Of a DNA stretch of 64,000 nt, positions 14,359 through 23,749 are shown piece by piece. Made by a program: the position numbers and the translations under genes. Every line of letters begins with the position of its first letter. The first letter of the stretch is position 1. This DNA is from JAZKDW01 sp040387375 (lineage in GTDB: Bacteria; Pseudomonadota; Gammaproteobacteria; Burkholderiales; Burkholderiaceae_D), in assembly GCA_040387375.1 (NCBI GenBank), contig JAZKDW010000018.1:1-64000 (forward strand), given 5' to 3'. Under the pieces are notes generated by a model. That model was not told the DNA's origin. It saw only the letters and a program-made list of their open reading frames with translations, and searched no databases.

Positions 14359-15638
14359 CAGATCACCTTGCTCTTACGCAGTTTGAGTAGCGCTTCCGCG
14401 TCCAGTTTCAATAACCGCCCGTAGACTTCATCAGTATCGTCACCCAACATAGGCGCGGGTTGGTCGTACCCGGCTCCGCATTCAGAAAATCGGATGGGAA
14501 CGCCACAGGCCGCCGTCCGCACTGACTCAGGCACTTTAGGATGCTGTAGTACCGTCACGGCGCCGCGCGCCAAAATTGCCGGATCCTGAACCGCCTGACT
14601 TGGCGTGCGTACGCGCGCAGCGGAAACACCGTGGGACCGGAGCACATCCACTACGGCGTCTGCTTCTAAAGTTTGCGACCACGCCTCAATCATTTCGTTA
14701 AGCATTTTGGAATTCACGGACCGCGGCCCGCGAGTGCGGAAGCGCTCGTCATGCGCCAACTCCGGCCGACCCATCGCCTGGTAAAGTGAGTGCGCCCAAG
14801 CGTCCTGGGGCGCTGCTATGGCCACATATCCGTCTTTGGTCCGGTACACGCCAAAAGGTGTGAGTCGGTCATGCTGGTTACCCGTGCGAGCCGACTGGCC
14901 TTCTGAAGCCTGCAAATCGAAGTGTTCCAGTGCAAGCAGACAGACCAGGCTGTCCAGTAGATTGACCTCGATCTTCTGGCCCTTGCCAGTCCGATAGCGG
15001 TAGATCACGGCAGAAAGAATGCCGGTCAAGGCGTAATGCGGCGCAACGATGTCGGCAAGAGGCAATCCCACTCGACAAGGCGGGCCATCGGCGAATCCAT
15101 TCACTTCCATGACCCCACTCAAGGCCTGAACGATGATGTCCATGCCCTTCAGATCGGCAGGTCCGTCCGGGCCCAAAGCGCTGATCGAGGTGTAAATCAG
15201 ACTGGGATTCAGTTCGCGCAATGTCTCATAGTCGATACCAAGCCGCTTGGTGGTACCAACGCTGAAGTTCTCAACAAGGATGTCGGCCTGCTTAACCAAC
15301 TCGAGGAACAACGCACGCCCTTCTTCCGACTTGATGTCAAGCGTGACGCTTTTTTTGTTGCGATGCCGGCCAAGCACTGACATTGAGACCTCGCCTGGGC
15401 GTACTACATCGCCTGAGTTCAGGCCATTTTCACTGATATATGGCGGGTTGAACCGCGCCAAATCGCTGCCGCCAGGCGCTTCGATCTTGATGATCTCGGC
15501 CCCAAGCCCGCCCATCAGTAGCGTGCAATAGGGTCCAGCCAGAGCCACAGTAAGGTCGATCACCAGCAGTCCTGCGAGCGGACCAGCCTCACATACTGGC
15601 GCGTGGGTATTTATGCCGGCTCCCGGGTCATTCAACAT
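14358..15638 (-). CDS. Class III CoA-transferase (CaiB/BaiF family), 426 aa
   Basis: It transfers CoA from a donor such as succinyl-CoA to a carboxylic acid. Family segments visible are VALAGPYCTLLMGGLGAE, IIKIEAPGGSDLARF, ADILVENFSVGTTKRLGID and SALGPDGP. The predicted catalytic Asp is D167 in LKGMDIIVQALSG. Length is normal for the family. It lies in the operon acyl-CoA dehydrogenase / Bug receptor / this gene / SDR, and probably activates the imported acid for the acyl-CoA dehydrogenase, MaoC hydratase and CitE-like lyase of the cluster. Confidence 0.9.
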   Translation of the reverse strand: MLNDPGAGINTHAPVCEAGPLAGLLVIDLTVALAGPYCTLLMGGLGAEIIKIEAPGGSDLARFNPPYISENGLNSGDVVRPGEVSMSVLGRHRNKKSVTLDIKSEEGRALFLELVKQADILVENFSVGTTKRLGIDYETLRELNPSLIYTSISALGPDGPADLKGMDIIVQALSGVMEVNGFADGPPCRVGLPLADIVAPHYALTGILSAVIYRYRTGKGQKIEVNLLDSLVCLLALEHFDLQASEGQSARTGNQHDRLTPFGVYRTKDGYVAIAAPQDAWAHSLYQAMGRPELAHDERFRTRGPRSVNSKMLNEMIEAWSQTLEADAVVDVLRSHGVSAARVRTPSQAVQDPAILARGAVTVLQHPKVPESVRTAACGVPIRFSECGAGYDQPAPMLGDDTDEVYGRLLKLDAEALLKLRKSKVI

Positions 15639-15907
15639 TCAAAACTCCTCGTTATCTGCTAGAACGGCGGGGAGTTCCGTTACTCCCGCATCGCAGCACC
15701 ATTACTTTATCTGCCTTAGCCAGAGCGGGCGGGACCCTGCTCGCGCCCAGAATTCTGGCTGGGTTGGCGTCTTTCAACCATCGGCGAGCACACTCGCTCG
15801 GCACCAACAAACCGTTCATGCTTCATCAGCGTCGAATGTGCGAAAGCGATGCGCTGCTCCGCTCTCGTGGTGATCCAGGCGGGCAAACGCGGCGCACCAA
15901 CGTGACT

Positions 15908-16879
15908 TTACTCAATCTTGATCTTCGCTTTGACTATCGCTTCACGGTAATTGGAAATTTCTTTCACCAATGCGGACTGGAACTGCTCAATGGTGGTGGG
16001 CGGCAGGTTAGAGCTTCTTGCTTCCAGTGCGGCGCGATAAGGCGATTCAGTGACGATCTGATTTACTTCGCGGCGCAGCACTTTCAAGACCTCCGGTGGG
16101 GTGCCGGCAGGCGCAAATATCCCGTACCACAAGCTGGGGTCAAAGGAAAGTCCAGCTTCGCGCGTAGTTGGCACATTCGGGAGCGCAGGCAGCCGGGTCG
16201 ATGCTCCAATGGCCAACAACTTCAGCCTTCCCGATTGGATGCCTGGAAGCCCTGAGGCCACGTCAATAACGAGGAAGTGAATATCGTTGGCCATTAGAGC
16301 TTGTACTGCTGGCGCGCCTCCGCTGTATGGAATGTGCAGTGCGCCCATCCCCGTTTCCAGATTTACGCGCTCCGCGTTCAGATGCATGATGCTACCGCTA
16401 CCCGAACTGCCAAAATTTATCTTGCCGGGATTCCTTTTTGCATACGCGATGAATTCAGCAAGCGAATTCACAGGCAGGCTCCCATTAACAAATATTCCCA
16501 TCGGTGCGTAGGCCAACAAGCCAACCGGGGCGAAGTCCTTGACGATGTCGTAACCCGGCGTTTTAAACGTGAGTTGTGACGTGCTCATAGTGGTGCTGTT
16601 GACAAGCAGGGTGTAGCCATCAGGCTTGGCCCTTGCAACATGGGCCGCGCCAATTGTGCCGCCGGCACCTGGTCGGTTTTCCACGACGACGGGCTGCTTC
16701 AGGCGTTCGTTCAGCCGAGTGGCCACGGTACGTGCCCACGCATCGTTGGCATTGCCCGCTGTAAAAGGTACCACGATCGAAATAGCGCGTTCTGGATAGT
16801 TAGGCTCCGCGGCAACCACGGGAAGGGCCGCCCCCATGGCGCAAACGATGCACGACAGCCACTTTGCGATACTGTTCAT
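15908..16879 (-). CDS. Bug-family tripartite tricarboxylate transporter receptor, 323 aa
   Basis: A periplasmic solute-binding protein with an N-terminal signal peptide (SIAKWLSCIVCAMGAALPVV ending AAEPNYPERAI). Bug landmarks are YPERAISIVVPFTAG, VVENRPGAGGTIGA, KPDGYTLLV and NFGSSGSGSIMHL. Partner membrane proteins TctA and TctB are not in the window, as is common in Burkholderiales where many Bug receptors stand alone. It is encoded between the acyl-CoA dehydrogenase and CoA-transferase genes, so it probably captures their (di)carboxylate substrate. A 269-bp gap without a gene separates it from the CoA-transferase. Confidence 0.92.
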   Translation of the reverse strand: MNSIAKWLSCIVCAMGAALPVVAAEPNYPERAISIVVPFTAGNANDAWARTVATRLNERLKQPVVVENRPGAGGTIGAAHVARAKPDGYTLLVNSTTMSTSQLTFKTPGYDIVKDFAPVGLLAYAPMGIFVNGSLPVNSLAEFIAYAKRNPGKINFGSSGSGSIMHLNAERVNLETGMGALHIPYSGGAPAVQALMANDIHFLVIDVASGLPGIQSGRLKLLAIGASTRLPALPNVPTTREAGLSFDPSLWYGIFAPAGTPPEVLKVLRREVNQIVTESPYRAALEARSSNLPPTTIEQFQSALVKEISNYREAIVKAKIKIE

Positions 16880-16921
16880 TCTTGTCTCCTTGTAAAAATA
16901 TTGGAAAATTAATGCTGAGGA

Positions 16922-18088
16922 TCAATACGACTTCGGCAGGCCCATCACTCGCTCCGCAATGTAGGCCAGAGCGAGGTTCTGCGCGACAGGCGCGAGGCGC
17001 CAGAGGCGGGTTTCGCGAAAGTATCGCTCGACATGAAATTCTTGGGCATATCCATAACCGCCGTGCGTCTGCAGCGACCGGTCAGCGGCCTCAAAAGCCG
17101 CTTCGGCTGCAAGATATTTGGCCATATTGGCTTCGGCACCGCAGGGAAAACCTGCGTCATATAGCGCCGCAGCCTTAATCGCCACCAGGTGAGCCGCTTC
17201 TAGCTTAGCCAGCGACTCAGCCAGCGGCAATTGCACCGCCTGGTTTTTTCCGATCGGGCGGTCGAAGACGATTCGCTCCTTCGCATAGGCAGTGGCCCGG
17301 CGCAGCGCTGCACGGCCAAGGCCTACTGCCTCGAACGCAATCAAGATCCGTTCCGCGTTCAGACCATCCAGCAGATAACGAAAACCCTGTCCCTCTTCAC
17401 CGACGCGGTCGGATTCGTGCACGCGAAGGCCATCAATGAAAACCTCGCACGAAGACACGGCATTCCGCCCCATTTTCTTGATCGGCCTGACAGTCACAGC
17501 GGAAGGGTCGAGATCAGCGAGGAATAGTGTCATGCCCTCGCTAGGCTTGTCGACCTTGTCACGCGCAGTTGTACGGGCAAGGAGCAGGATTTTCTGTGAC
17601 TCCGCAGCCTTGCTAATCCAAACCTTTTTCCCACTGATCACGTAGTGATCTCCATCGCGAACAGCGGTTGTCCGGATACGCGTGGTGTCACTGCCGGCAT
17701 CGGGCTCTGTAACACCGAAGCAAACATGGAGGTCGCCGCTTACAACCGCGGGCAGATATTTCTTCTTCATCTCCTCGCTGCCGAACTTCACCACCGGGGT
17801 CAAGCCAAAGATGCTGAGGTGGACCGCTGTTGCAGCGCCAAGCCCACCGCCAGAACCTGAAACTTCACCCAGAGCGACGGCCGTTTCGGTAAGCCCGAGT
17901 CCCAGGCCATCGTATTCCGGCGGGATAAGCATGCCTAAGTATCCGGCGCTAGCGAAGGCTTGATAGAAAGCGGCAGGGAAGGTATGAGTCTCGTCGCACT
18001 CCGCCCAATATTCGTCGGGAAACCGCGTCATCAGCTTGCGGACAGCGTCGGCAATTTCTTCGTGCTCCACTGTCAGGCCAAACTTCAT
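16922..18088 (-). CDS. Acyl-CoA dehydrogenase, 388 aa
   Basis: A FAD-dependent alpha,beta-dehydrogenase of acyl-CoA thioesters. Family motifs are CFGVTEPDAGSDTTRIR (about 123-139), VISGKKVWISKAAES and, near the C-terminus, QTHGGYGYAQEFHVERYFRE. The length is typical. It is the first gene of the minus-strand operon leading to the Bug receptor, CoA-transferase and SDR, and is divergent from the plus-strand hydratase/OYE/MaoC/CitE set. Oxidation of a branched or dicarboxylic acyl-CoA, to feed the MaoC hydratase, is the most economical reading. Confidence 0.92.
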   Translation of the reverse strand: MKFGLTVEHEEIADAVRKLMTRFPDEYWAECDETHTFPAAFYQAFASAGYLGMLIPPEYDGLGLGLTETAVALGEVSGSGGGLGAATAVHLSIFGLTPVVKFGSEEMKKKYLPAVVSGDLHVCFGVTEPDAGSDTTRIRTTAVRDGDHYVISGKKVWISKAAESQKILLLARTTARDKVDKPSEGMTLFLADLDPSAVTVRPIKKMGRNAVSSCEVFIDGLRVHESDRVGEEGQGFRYLLDGLNAERILIAFEAVGLGRAALRRATAYAKERIVFDRPIGKNQAVQLPLAESLAKLEAAHLVAIKAAALYDAGFPCGAEANMAKYLAAEAAFEAADRSLQTHGGYGYAQEFHVERYFRETRLWRLAPVAQNLALAYIAERVMGLPKSY

Positions 18089-18369
18089 GCAACCTCCGCA
18101 AAATTTTTCCGGTTCCGTATCAGACGTGGAACGCCTCTAAAGCTAATTACCTCTTCGCACTCACTCCCACTGCTTTCAATGCTGAGCAGACTTCCACGGG
18201 ATTGAGACCTGCAAAAAAAGATTTTTTTAATCATTTTTATTTAACTTATATGAATAAGTAGATATGCTAGCTACAATAGAAAGACGCGTCAATAAGAATT
18301 TGGTCTTGTGACGCCATGCCATGATTCCTTGAATATCCTTGAGTACAAACCCATTTAAAAGGCAAGATT
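18089..18369. promoter_or_regulatory. Divergent promoter region of the catabolic cluster
   Basis: A 281-bp gap between divergent operons. The centre is strongly AT-rich (GATTTTTTTAATCATTTTTA around 18220-18240). It includes GTAG-N9-CTAC at 18258-18274 and the words TAGATATGCTAG, somewhat like the AT-rich dyad at 13151-13171 near the GntR gene. No gene is visible. Promoters for both directions must lie here, but exact boxes cannot be assigned. Confidence 0.45.
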
Positions 18370-19137
18370 TTGAAAAGGACCTACATCGAAGAAGCGGCGC
18401 GTTTGTTCGCCAACTCCCGCAAGAACAGGCAGCCGCTCTCTGGACTTGCCCTAGGACTGTCACCGTTAAATATCGAGCACGCGCACGCCATCCAGGATGC
18501 AACTGTGGAGATGTTGGGCGAGCCGGTCGCAGGATGGAAGGCCAACTTCATCCAAGGCGGCGTATCGCGTGCCCCATTGCTGGCTAGTCGTGTGTTGCAA
18601 GGACCGGTAATACTGGAGTTTTCATCTCCTGCCGAGTCAGCGTCAATAGAGGCCGAGATAGCCTTCCGGTTCGTGCGCGACATGCCACCTCGCGAAGCCG
18701 CGTATACCCGCGCTGAATTGGAATCTGCAGTCACGGCCTTGGCGGTCGTCGAGGTGTTAGGTACTCGCTTTTGTACGAATGCAGAAGTTACCGAGCTGGA
18801 CCGTATGGCGGACTGTATGTCCAACGAATGGCTAGTCGTTGGATCAGGTCGGCCAATCGCAGATTCGACCGTGCTCTCGAACGTGGAAGTCTCGCTTTCA
18901 GTTAATCAACGGGAAGTGGTCCGACACGTAGGCGGTCATCCAGTGTCTGACCCGCTGCTGCCCGCACTGGCGCTGGTCAATGACGCTCGCTCAAAAACGG
19001 GTGTGCATGCCGGATGTATAGTGACTACCGGCAGTTGCACAGGCTTGACTTTGATTCGCCCAGGAGACAAGGTTACCGCCCGCTTTTCAGGAGTGGGCGA
19101 TGTGGAGATGCAGTGGGCAAATTATCCGCAACAGTAG
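18370..19137 (+). CDS. 2-keto-4-pentenoate hydratase / FAH-superfamily enzyme, 255 aa
   Basis: A member of the MhpD-like hydratase/decarboxylase family that acts on 2-oxo-enoic acids using a divalent metal. SASIEAEIAFRF carries the E-x-E metal ligands (E94, E96), and the C-terminal part contains LPALALVNDARSKTGVHAG and TTGSCTGLTLIRPGDKV, typical of the family. The start is TTG at 18370 with AAGG nine bases upstream; no Met lies near. It leads the plus-strand unit followed by the OYE, MaoC and CitE-like genes. Confidence 0.85.
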   Translation: MKRTYIEEAARLFANSRKNRQPLSGLALGLSPLNIEHAHAIQDATVEMLGEPVAGWKANFIQGGVSRAPLLASRVLQGPVILEFSSPAESASIEAEIAFRFVRDMPPREAAYTRAELESAVTALAVVEVLGTRFCTNAEVTELDRMADCMSNEWLVVGSGRPIADSTVLSNVEVSLSVNQREVVRHVGGHPVSDPLLPALALVNDARSKTGVHAGCIVTTGSCTGLTLIRPGDKVTARFSGVGDVEMQWANYPQQ

Positions 19138-19215
19138 TCCGATGGATCCGTCAATGCAGCTGCGTGTACGGCTTCGCAGAGACGCACTGATATGACAAAC
19201 CACAGAGACCATCCA

Positions 19216-20379
19216 ATGAAATCAATGCTTTTTTCCCCGCTGAAGATCCGGGATTTAGCTTTAAAAAACCGAATTGTCATTTCGCCGATGCAGCAGCATG
19301 CAGCGTTCGACGGGATCGCCAGCGACTGGCACATGGTCCACTATGGAAAATTCGCATTTGGAGGGGCCGGTCTCATCATTGTTGAAGCCACCGCAGTGAG
19401 CCCCTCCGGACTCGCTTCAGACGACGACTTGGGGATCTGGCGCAAGGATCAGGCGGACGCGCTGGCCCCGATCGTCGAATTTGCACATAAACGGGGATCG
19501 GCGATTGGATTACAACTAGGTCATGCGGGACGCAAGGCCGGCACCACTGCAATCTGGAAGGGTTCCAGGACGCTCACTCCCGAAGAGATGCGGATAAAAC
19601 ATCCGCAGTGGGAGCGTGTCGGCCCAAGCATTATCGCTGCTACTCCTGATTCCAGCGCACCGCGTGAAATGACGCTAGCCGACATCGAACAAGTAAAGCG
19701 TGACTTTACTGCAGCCGCGATACGCGCGGATGAAGCGGGTTTCGACATGGTAGAGCTGCACTTTGCGCACGGCTACCTTGTCGCGAGCTTCCTGTCCCCA
19801 CTAAGCAATCAAAGAGCTGATCAATATGGCGGCTCGTTGGAAAACCGCATGCGCTTTGCGCTGGAAACCGCAGCGGCGGTCCGCGAAGCACTGAATGAAA
19901 CGAAGCCGCTGTTCTGCCGCATCTCGGTGGTCGATGGCGGCGGCGAAGGCGGCTGGACAGAAAAGGACTCGGTGGTCCTCGCGCGCGAACTCTCGCGTAT
20001 GGGCGTGGATGTCATCGACTGCTCATCAGGTGGACTGACGCAGAGCCCAACGCAAGTTGCTCGCGGCCTGGGTTTTCAAGTCCCCTATGCGGCTAGTGTG
20101 CGCAAACAGGCTGGCGTGATGGTGCAAGCTGTGGGCTTGATCCTGGATGCCGAACAGGCCGAGGAAATTCTCCAGGAAGGGAAAGCTGACCTGATCGCCA
20201 TTGGAAGAGCGGCCTACTACGACCCGTATTGGCCACACCACGCTCGTGATGCGCTCAATGAGTATGATGACTTCGCAAACTGGCCGGTGGAGCATGCTGC
20301 CTGGCTCAAACGCCGTGAACCAATCATGCGCGAGATTCGGGAAAAGCGGCGCCTGAAGGTCAACCCTTCCGGCGGATGA
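19216..20379 (+). CDS. NADH:flavin oxidoreductase, old yellow enzyme family, 387 aa
   Basis: An FMN TIM-barrel ene-reductase. Motifs are LFSPLKIRDLALKNRIVISP at the N-terminus, GLQLGHAGRKA, HFAHGYLVASFLSPLSNQRA with the active-site histidine region, DQYGGSLENRMRF, and IGRAAYYDPYWPHHA near the end (YqjM-like type). The ATG at 19216 gives the usual family start (MKSMLFSPLKI); an in-frame ATG at 19192 is possible. It probably reduces an alpha,beta-unsaturated carbonyl intermediate of the pathway. Confidence 0.9.
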   Translation: MKSMLFSPLKIRDLALKNRIVISPMQQHAAFDGIASDWHMVHYGKFAFGGAGLIIVEATAVSPSGLASDDDLGIWRKDQADALAPIVEFAHKRGSAIGLQLGHAGRKAGTTAIWKGSRTLTPEEMRIKHPQWERVGPSIIAATPDSSAPREMTLADIEQVKRDFTAAAIRADEAGFDMVELHFAHGYLVASFLSPLSNQRADQYGGSLENRMRFALETAAAVREALNETKPLFCRISVVDGGGEGGWTEKDSVVLARELSRMGVDVIDCSSGGLTQSPTQVARGLGFQVPYAASVRKQAGVMVQAVGLILDAEQAEEILQEGKADLIAIGRAAYYDPYWPHHARDALNEYDDFANWPVEHAAWLKRREPIMREIREKRRLKVNPSGG

Positions 20380-20489
20380 TAATGGTGTTCGTAAGTGAGG
20401 ATGTCCTCATGAATTCTCACGATTTCGCGTAGTAACGTTGCCTGTTTATAGTGACAGGCTTGATCACATCAACAACCTAGGATAAGAAA

Positions 20490-20942
20490 ATGTCTGGCCT
20501 CTATTACGAAGAACTTGAAGTGGGTGCTGTCTTCAAGCACGCCGTCACCCGAACTGTGACCGAAATGGACAACCTCCTGTTCACGACTCTCACGCACAAC
20601 ACACAGCCGTTGCATCTGGACGTGGAGTTTTGTAAGGACACGCCGTTTGGCACACGTATCGTCAACAGTGTATTTACGCTGGGTTTGATCGTCGGCCTGC
20701 CAGTTACGGAACTTTCCCTTGGAACTACTCTTGGAAACCTTGGCTTTGAAGACGTGCGCTTCCCTAATCCAGTACGCATCGGAGATACCTTGCGATCTGA
20801 AAGTCGCATTTTGTCCAAGCGCGAGTCAGCCAAGTGGCCCAACGCGGGTATTGTTCACTTTGAACACATAGGCTACAACCAGCGTAATGAGGTCGTTGCC
20901 ACCATTCGCCGGGCTGGATTAATGCTAAAGCGGGAGGCATGA
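20490..20942 (+). CDS. MaoC-family dehydratase, 150 aa
   Basis: A single hot-dog fold enoyl-CoA hydratase. The active-site strand reads LTHNTQPLHLDVEF, with the conserved His and an Asn where R-hydratases usually have Asp, followed by TPFGTRIVNSVFTLGL. NTQPLHLD-type sequence is also seen in mesaconyl/itaconyl-CoA hydratases, which fits the neighbours. It overlaps the next gene by an ATGA-type junction, so the two products are probably made together. Hydration of an unsaturated C5-type acyl-CoA is inferred. Confidence 0.88.
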   Translation: MSGLYYEELEVGAVFKHAVTRTVTEMDNLLFTTLTHNTQPLHLDVEFCKDTPFGTRIVNSVFTLGLIVGLPVTELSLGTTLGNLGFEDVRFPNPVRIGDTLRSESRILSKRESAKWPNAGIVHFEHIGYNQRNEVVATIRRAGLMLKREA

Positions 20943-21883
20943 TGGCCATTCCGCATTCGCCGGGATCGCCTTGGCCACTACGTTCGCTGCTATTCATTCC
21001 GGCGCACCGGATAGACTGGGTACGCAAGGTTGCCGCAAGCCATACAGACGCTGTAATTCTGGACCTTGAGGACTCCGTGCCGACCGGCCAGAAGTCCCAA
21101 GCCAGGGCTTTGATCGCGGAAGAAATTGCCCTGCTCCGCATGAACGGAATAGTTCCATTTGTCCGAATTAATGGTATTGGACATGGTTGCGAAACCGATC
21201 TTGCCTCGTCCGTCGTCCCGGGACTTGCCGGGGTCATGCTACCAAAGACTGACTCACCGCTAGACATTCAGACTTTAGACCAATTGCTCTTTGCCGCAGA
21301 GGCATCAGCAAAAATGGAAGCAGGAACCGTCGGCATCATCCCATTGCCTGAAACGGCGAAAGGCATGTGGCTAGCCTACGAGATCGCCGCCGCGAGCAAG
21401 CGTGTCAGCGGGCTGATAACGGCAGTTTCGGGTCCGGTTTCAGGCGACGTATCCCGCGCGTTTGGATTTGAACCATCAGAAGAAGGAAGCGAGCAGTTGT
21501 TCCTTCAGTCGCGAATAATTCTGGCCAGCCGTGCTGCAGGTGCGAATTATCCAATCGGTACGCTAATGGGTACTGGCCTCGGTGACCTTGCTGGCGTTGA
21601 GCGGCTCGCTTCGCGGGCGCGTCGGCTGGGGTTCTCTGGCGCAGTGCTCATTCATCCGAGCCATGTCGCCATAGCGAATCGTGTGTTCCGGCCTAGTGAG
21701 GAGGAGGTTGGGTATTCGCGCGGACTCATTGATGCGATCAGCGCTGGTGAAGCGAATGGTGCAGGGGCAGTGTCATATCGGGGCATGATGGTTGATGCAG
21801 CCATGGTGCCAACGGCTATCAGTGTTTTGGAAGCAGATGCTCGCTACCGCGCGCGGGACGTTCAATTCGCTGGAGAGCGATAG
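20942..21883 (+). CDS. CitE-like HpcH/HpaI lyase (CoA-ester lyase), 313 aa
   Basis: Homologue of citrate lyase beta subunit and citramalyl/malyl-CoA lyases. Landmarks are RSLLFIPAHRIDWVRKVA, AVILDLEDSVPTGQKSQA with the Mg-binding acidic residues, PFVRINGIGHG, VMLPKTDSP, IIPLPETAKGMW and VLIHPSHVAIAN. The ATG at 20942 is chosen because GGGAGG is four bases upstream; the adjacent ATG at 20939 is too close. Following the MaoC hydratase, it would cleave a 3-hydroxyacyl-CoA such as citramalyl-CoA to acetyl-CoA and a 2-oxo acid. Confidence 0.9.
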   Translation: MAIPHSPGSPWPLRSLLFIPAHRIDWVRKVAASHTDAVILDLEDSVPTGQKSQARALIAEEIALLRMNGIVPFVRINGIGHGCETDLASSVVPGLAGVMLPKTDSPLDIQTLDQLLFAAEASAKMEAGTVGIIPLPETAKGMWLAYEIAAASKRVSGLITAVSGPVSGDVSRAFGFEPSEEGSEQLFLQSRIILASRAAGANYPIGTLMGTGLGDLAGVERLASRARRLGFSGAVLIHPSHVAIANRVFRPSEEEVGYSRGLIDAISAGEANGAGAVSYRGMMVDAAMVPTAISVLEADARYRARDVQFAGER

Positions 21884-21933
21884 CACCACAATCTGTTGCC
21901 TCGTCCGCGGTACTGGGAAAGAAAGGATTTTTT

Positions 21934-22626
21934 ATGACAGTCAAGACGATCTATGCGCAGACACGCCGCGAGGGCATGTCCAGAGAAACGTTTGTGCATC
22001 GATGGCGCCGTCACGCCGCACTCGCGATGACCCAACCCGGTTTCTGGGATCCGGTAGTGCGTTATATCCAGAGCGACAGACTGTCCGACTCTTCGGGTTT
22101 CCCAGTCACAGGCAATGCTTACGTCGGCGTCGGCGAGATCCACTACAGCGACATCGCCGAGCGCACCAGGTCCAAGCGTTCGGTCGAACTCGAAACCATT
22201 CTGCACCCGGATGCGAGCGAATTCTTCCGTCGGCAAGACCAAATCCACATCGGTGTGGAGGACATCTACCTGCTTCGTGGGCGGTACGCACCGGTCAAGA
22301 TCTACGGTTTTGTCTCGCGCACCCCTGAAAGCCAGAAGGAAACCTTTTTCACGGAATGGATGGAACTGCAATCGAGGATCATGGCGGAGGCGCGGTCTAG
22401 CCACCTGTTACGGCGCTTGGTCTGCGGCCGAGGGTTGGAAGGCGGCGCAGGCGCAGATGGAACCGTGGAGCTGAGCTTCGACTCCGTCAACGACGCCGCG
22501 ACGTTCTACAACGAATGGGCGAGTCGAGTCGCGGCAACTGTGTTCAACACGGTACGACCCGATAGCATAGTCGTCGTTCCGGCTTTTGTTTCTCTCTTCT
22601 ATGATCGGCGGTACTACGAAGGGTAG
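21934..22626 (+). CDS. EthD-like dimeric alpha-beta barrel protein, 230 aa
   Basis: Two consecutive ~110-residue halves each look like an EthD/ferredoxin-type barrel. The first begins TIYAQTRREGMSRETFVHRW with RHAALAMTQPG. The second begins VKIYGFVSRTPESQKETFF and ends with a tyrosine-rich tail, SLFYDRRYYEG. EthD-type proteins accompany catabolic oxygenases and dehydrases, usually without a known reaction. It closes the plus-strand set 50 bp after the CitE-like gene, with a hairpin downstream. Assignment is by fold pattern; function is unknown. Confidence 0.7.
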   Translation: MTVKTIYAQTRREGMSRETFVHRWRRHAALAMTQPGFWDPVVRYIQSDRLSDSSGFPVTGNAYVGVGEIHYSDIAERTRSKRSVELETILHPDASEFFRRQDQIHIGVEDIYLLRGRYAPVKIYGFVSRTPESQKETFFTEWMELQSRIMAEARSSHLLRRLVCGRGLEGGAGADGTVELSFDSVNDAATFYNEWASRVAATVFNTVRPDSIVVVPAFVSLFYDRRYYEG

Positions 22627-22649
22627 GCGTTGGGTACCCCGGTCTGGGA

Positions 22650-22683
22650 GGAGCGAGCACCGTTGCAGCTGATGGTGCGCTCC
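22650..22683. terminator. Hairpin between convergent genes
   Basis: GGAGCGAGCACC (22650-22661) and GGTGCGCTCC (22674-22683) pair with one bulged base around a 12-nt loop. It lies between the convergent EthD-like and alcohol-dehydrogenase genes, a typical place for a bidirectional terminator. No long T-run follows. Confidence 0.45.
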
Positions 22684-22729
22684 TGTGTGGAATGGCACAT
22701 CGATGAGCAGCCCATGGAAGGAGAAGATG

Positions 22730-23749
22730 TCAGTCCTGTACCCGGACAACAATTTTTCCTACGTGTCGGCGCTCTTGCAGGTGCATGAAGGCCGCCTTCG
22801 CCTCTTCGAAAGCGAAGATGCGGTCGATGACCGGTTTCAGACAGGACGCAGCAGCCATGCGGACAAGTTCCTCAAGTGCCGTCCGATCGCCCACACTGAT
22901 GGAGCGAACTACCGCGCCGCTACGCTTGAGATGAAAATAGTCTATTTCTGGCTTGTCGGTAGTAAGGAAGCCAATCAACACCACGTCGCCGCCCCAGCGA
23001 ACTGCGCGCAGCGATTCATTGATGGTGGCTGGGCCACCGACTTCAACTACGCAGTCGACGCCTAAGCCGCCTGTGAGGCGCCTGACGTGACTGCCCCAAT
23101 CCGGGATCGTCGAATAATTGATGACGTGATCGGCGCCCAGTGCCTTCAGCCGTTCTCCTTTCTGATCGCTCGAGGTGGTGGCGATGACCTTTGCCCCAAC
23201 TGCCTTTGCGATCTGCAGCGCGAAGATCGATACCCCCCCAGTCCCAAGAGTCAGCACTGTGTGACCGGAGCGGATCGGGGTTGAGCCGGAGAGCGCGTTC
23301 CAGGCGGTGACCGCGGCGCAAGGCAGGGTTGCGCCTTCCTCGAACGACAATGCCGCGGGAAGCCGGATCAGGGCTTCTTGCGACACGCACTTGTATTCGC
23401 TGAGCCAGCCATCGGCTGCGCTGCCGTAGGATTCGCTCTGGCTGGTGGCAAAGGGCGGGCGTCCGCCGAACCAGCGAGGGTGGAAAGTGCCAAGCACACG
23501 ATCGCCAGGAACATACGACGTCACACCCTCACCGACGGCGGCAATCTCGCCTGCAGCGTCGCTGCAGGGAATCAGCCCAGGCCTGGCGGCATGGATGTAG
23601 TTGCCCAGCGCGATGGACAGATCACGATAATTAAGCGCAACGGCGCGGATCTTGACCAGGACCTCTCCCCGTTGCGGGCGCGGCATCGTTTCATGATGCA
23701 TCTTCAATTCATCAAGGGTGCCGAGCGTATCAAAACGGTATGCGCGCAT
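22730..23749 (-). CDS. NAD(P)-dependent alcohol dehydrogenase / quinone-oxidoreductase-type MDR protein, 339 aa
   Basis: A medium-chain dehydrogenase/reductase. The N-terminal GroES-like domain has AVALNYRDLSIALGNY (typical of zinc-free members rather than GxHxD zinc enzymes) and VGEGVTSYVPGDRVLGTF. The cofactor domain has VLTLGTGGVSIFALQIAKAV, and VINYSTIPDW follows. Catalytic zinc ligands are not evident, favouring a quinone-oxidoreductase-like enzyme. It is the promoter-distal gene of the minus-strand cluster (34.3 to 22.7 kb), 108 bp after the YdiJ-like gene. Confidence 0.85.
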   Translation of the reverse strand: MRAYRFDTLGTLDELKMHHETMPRPQRGEVLVKIRAVALNYRDLSIALGNYIHAARPGLIPCSDAAGEIAAVGEGVTSYVPGDRVLGTFHPRWFGGRPPFATSQSESYGSAADGWLSEYKCVSQEALIRLPAALSFEEGATLPCAAVTAWNALSGSTPIRSGHTVLTLGTGGVSIFALQIAKAVGAKVIATTSSDQKGERLKALGADHVINYSTIPDWGSHVRRLTGGLGVDCVVEVGGPATINESLRAVRWGGDVVLIGFLTTDKPEIDYFHLKRSGAVVRSISVGDRTALEELVRMAAASCLKPVIDRIFAFEEAKAAFMHLQERRHVGKIVVRVQD

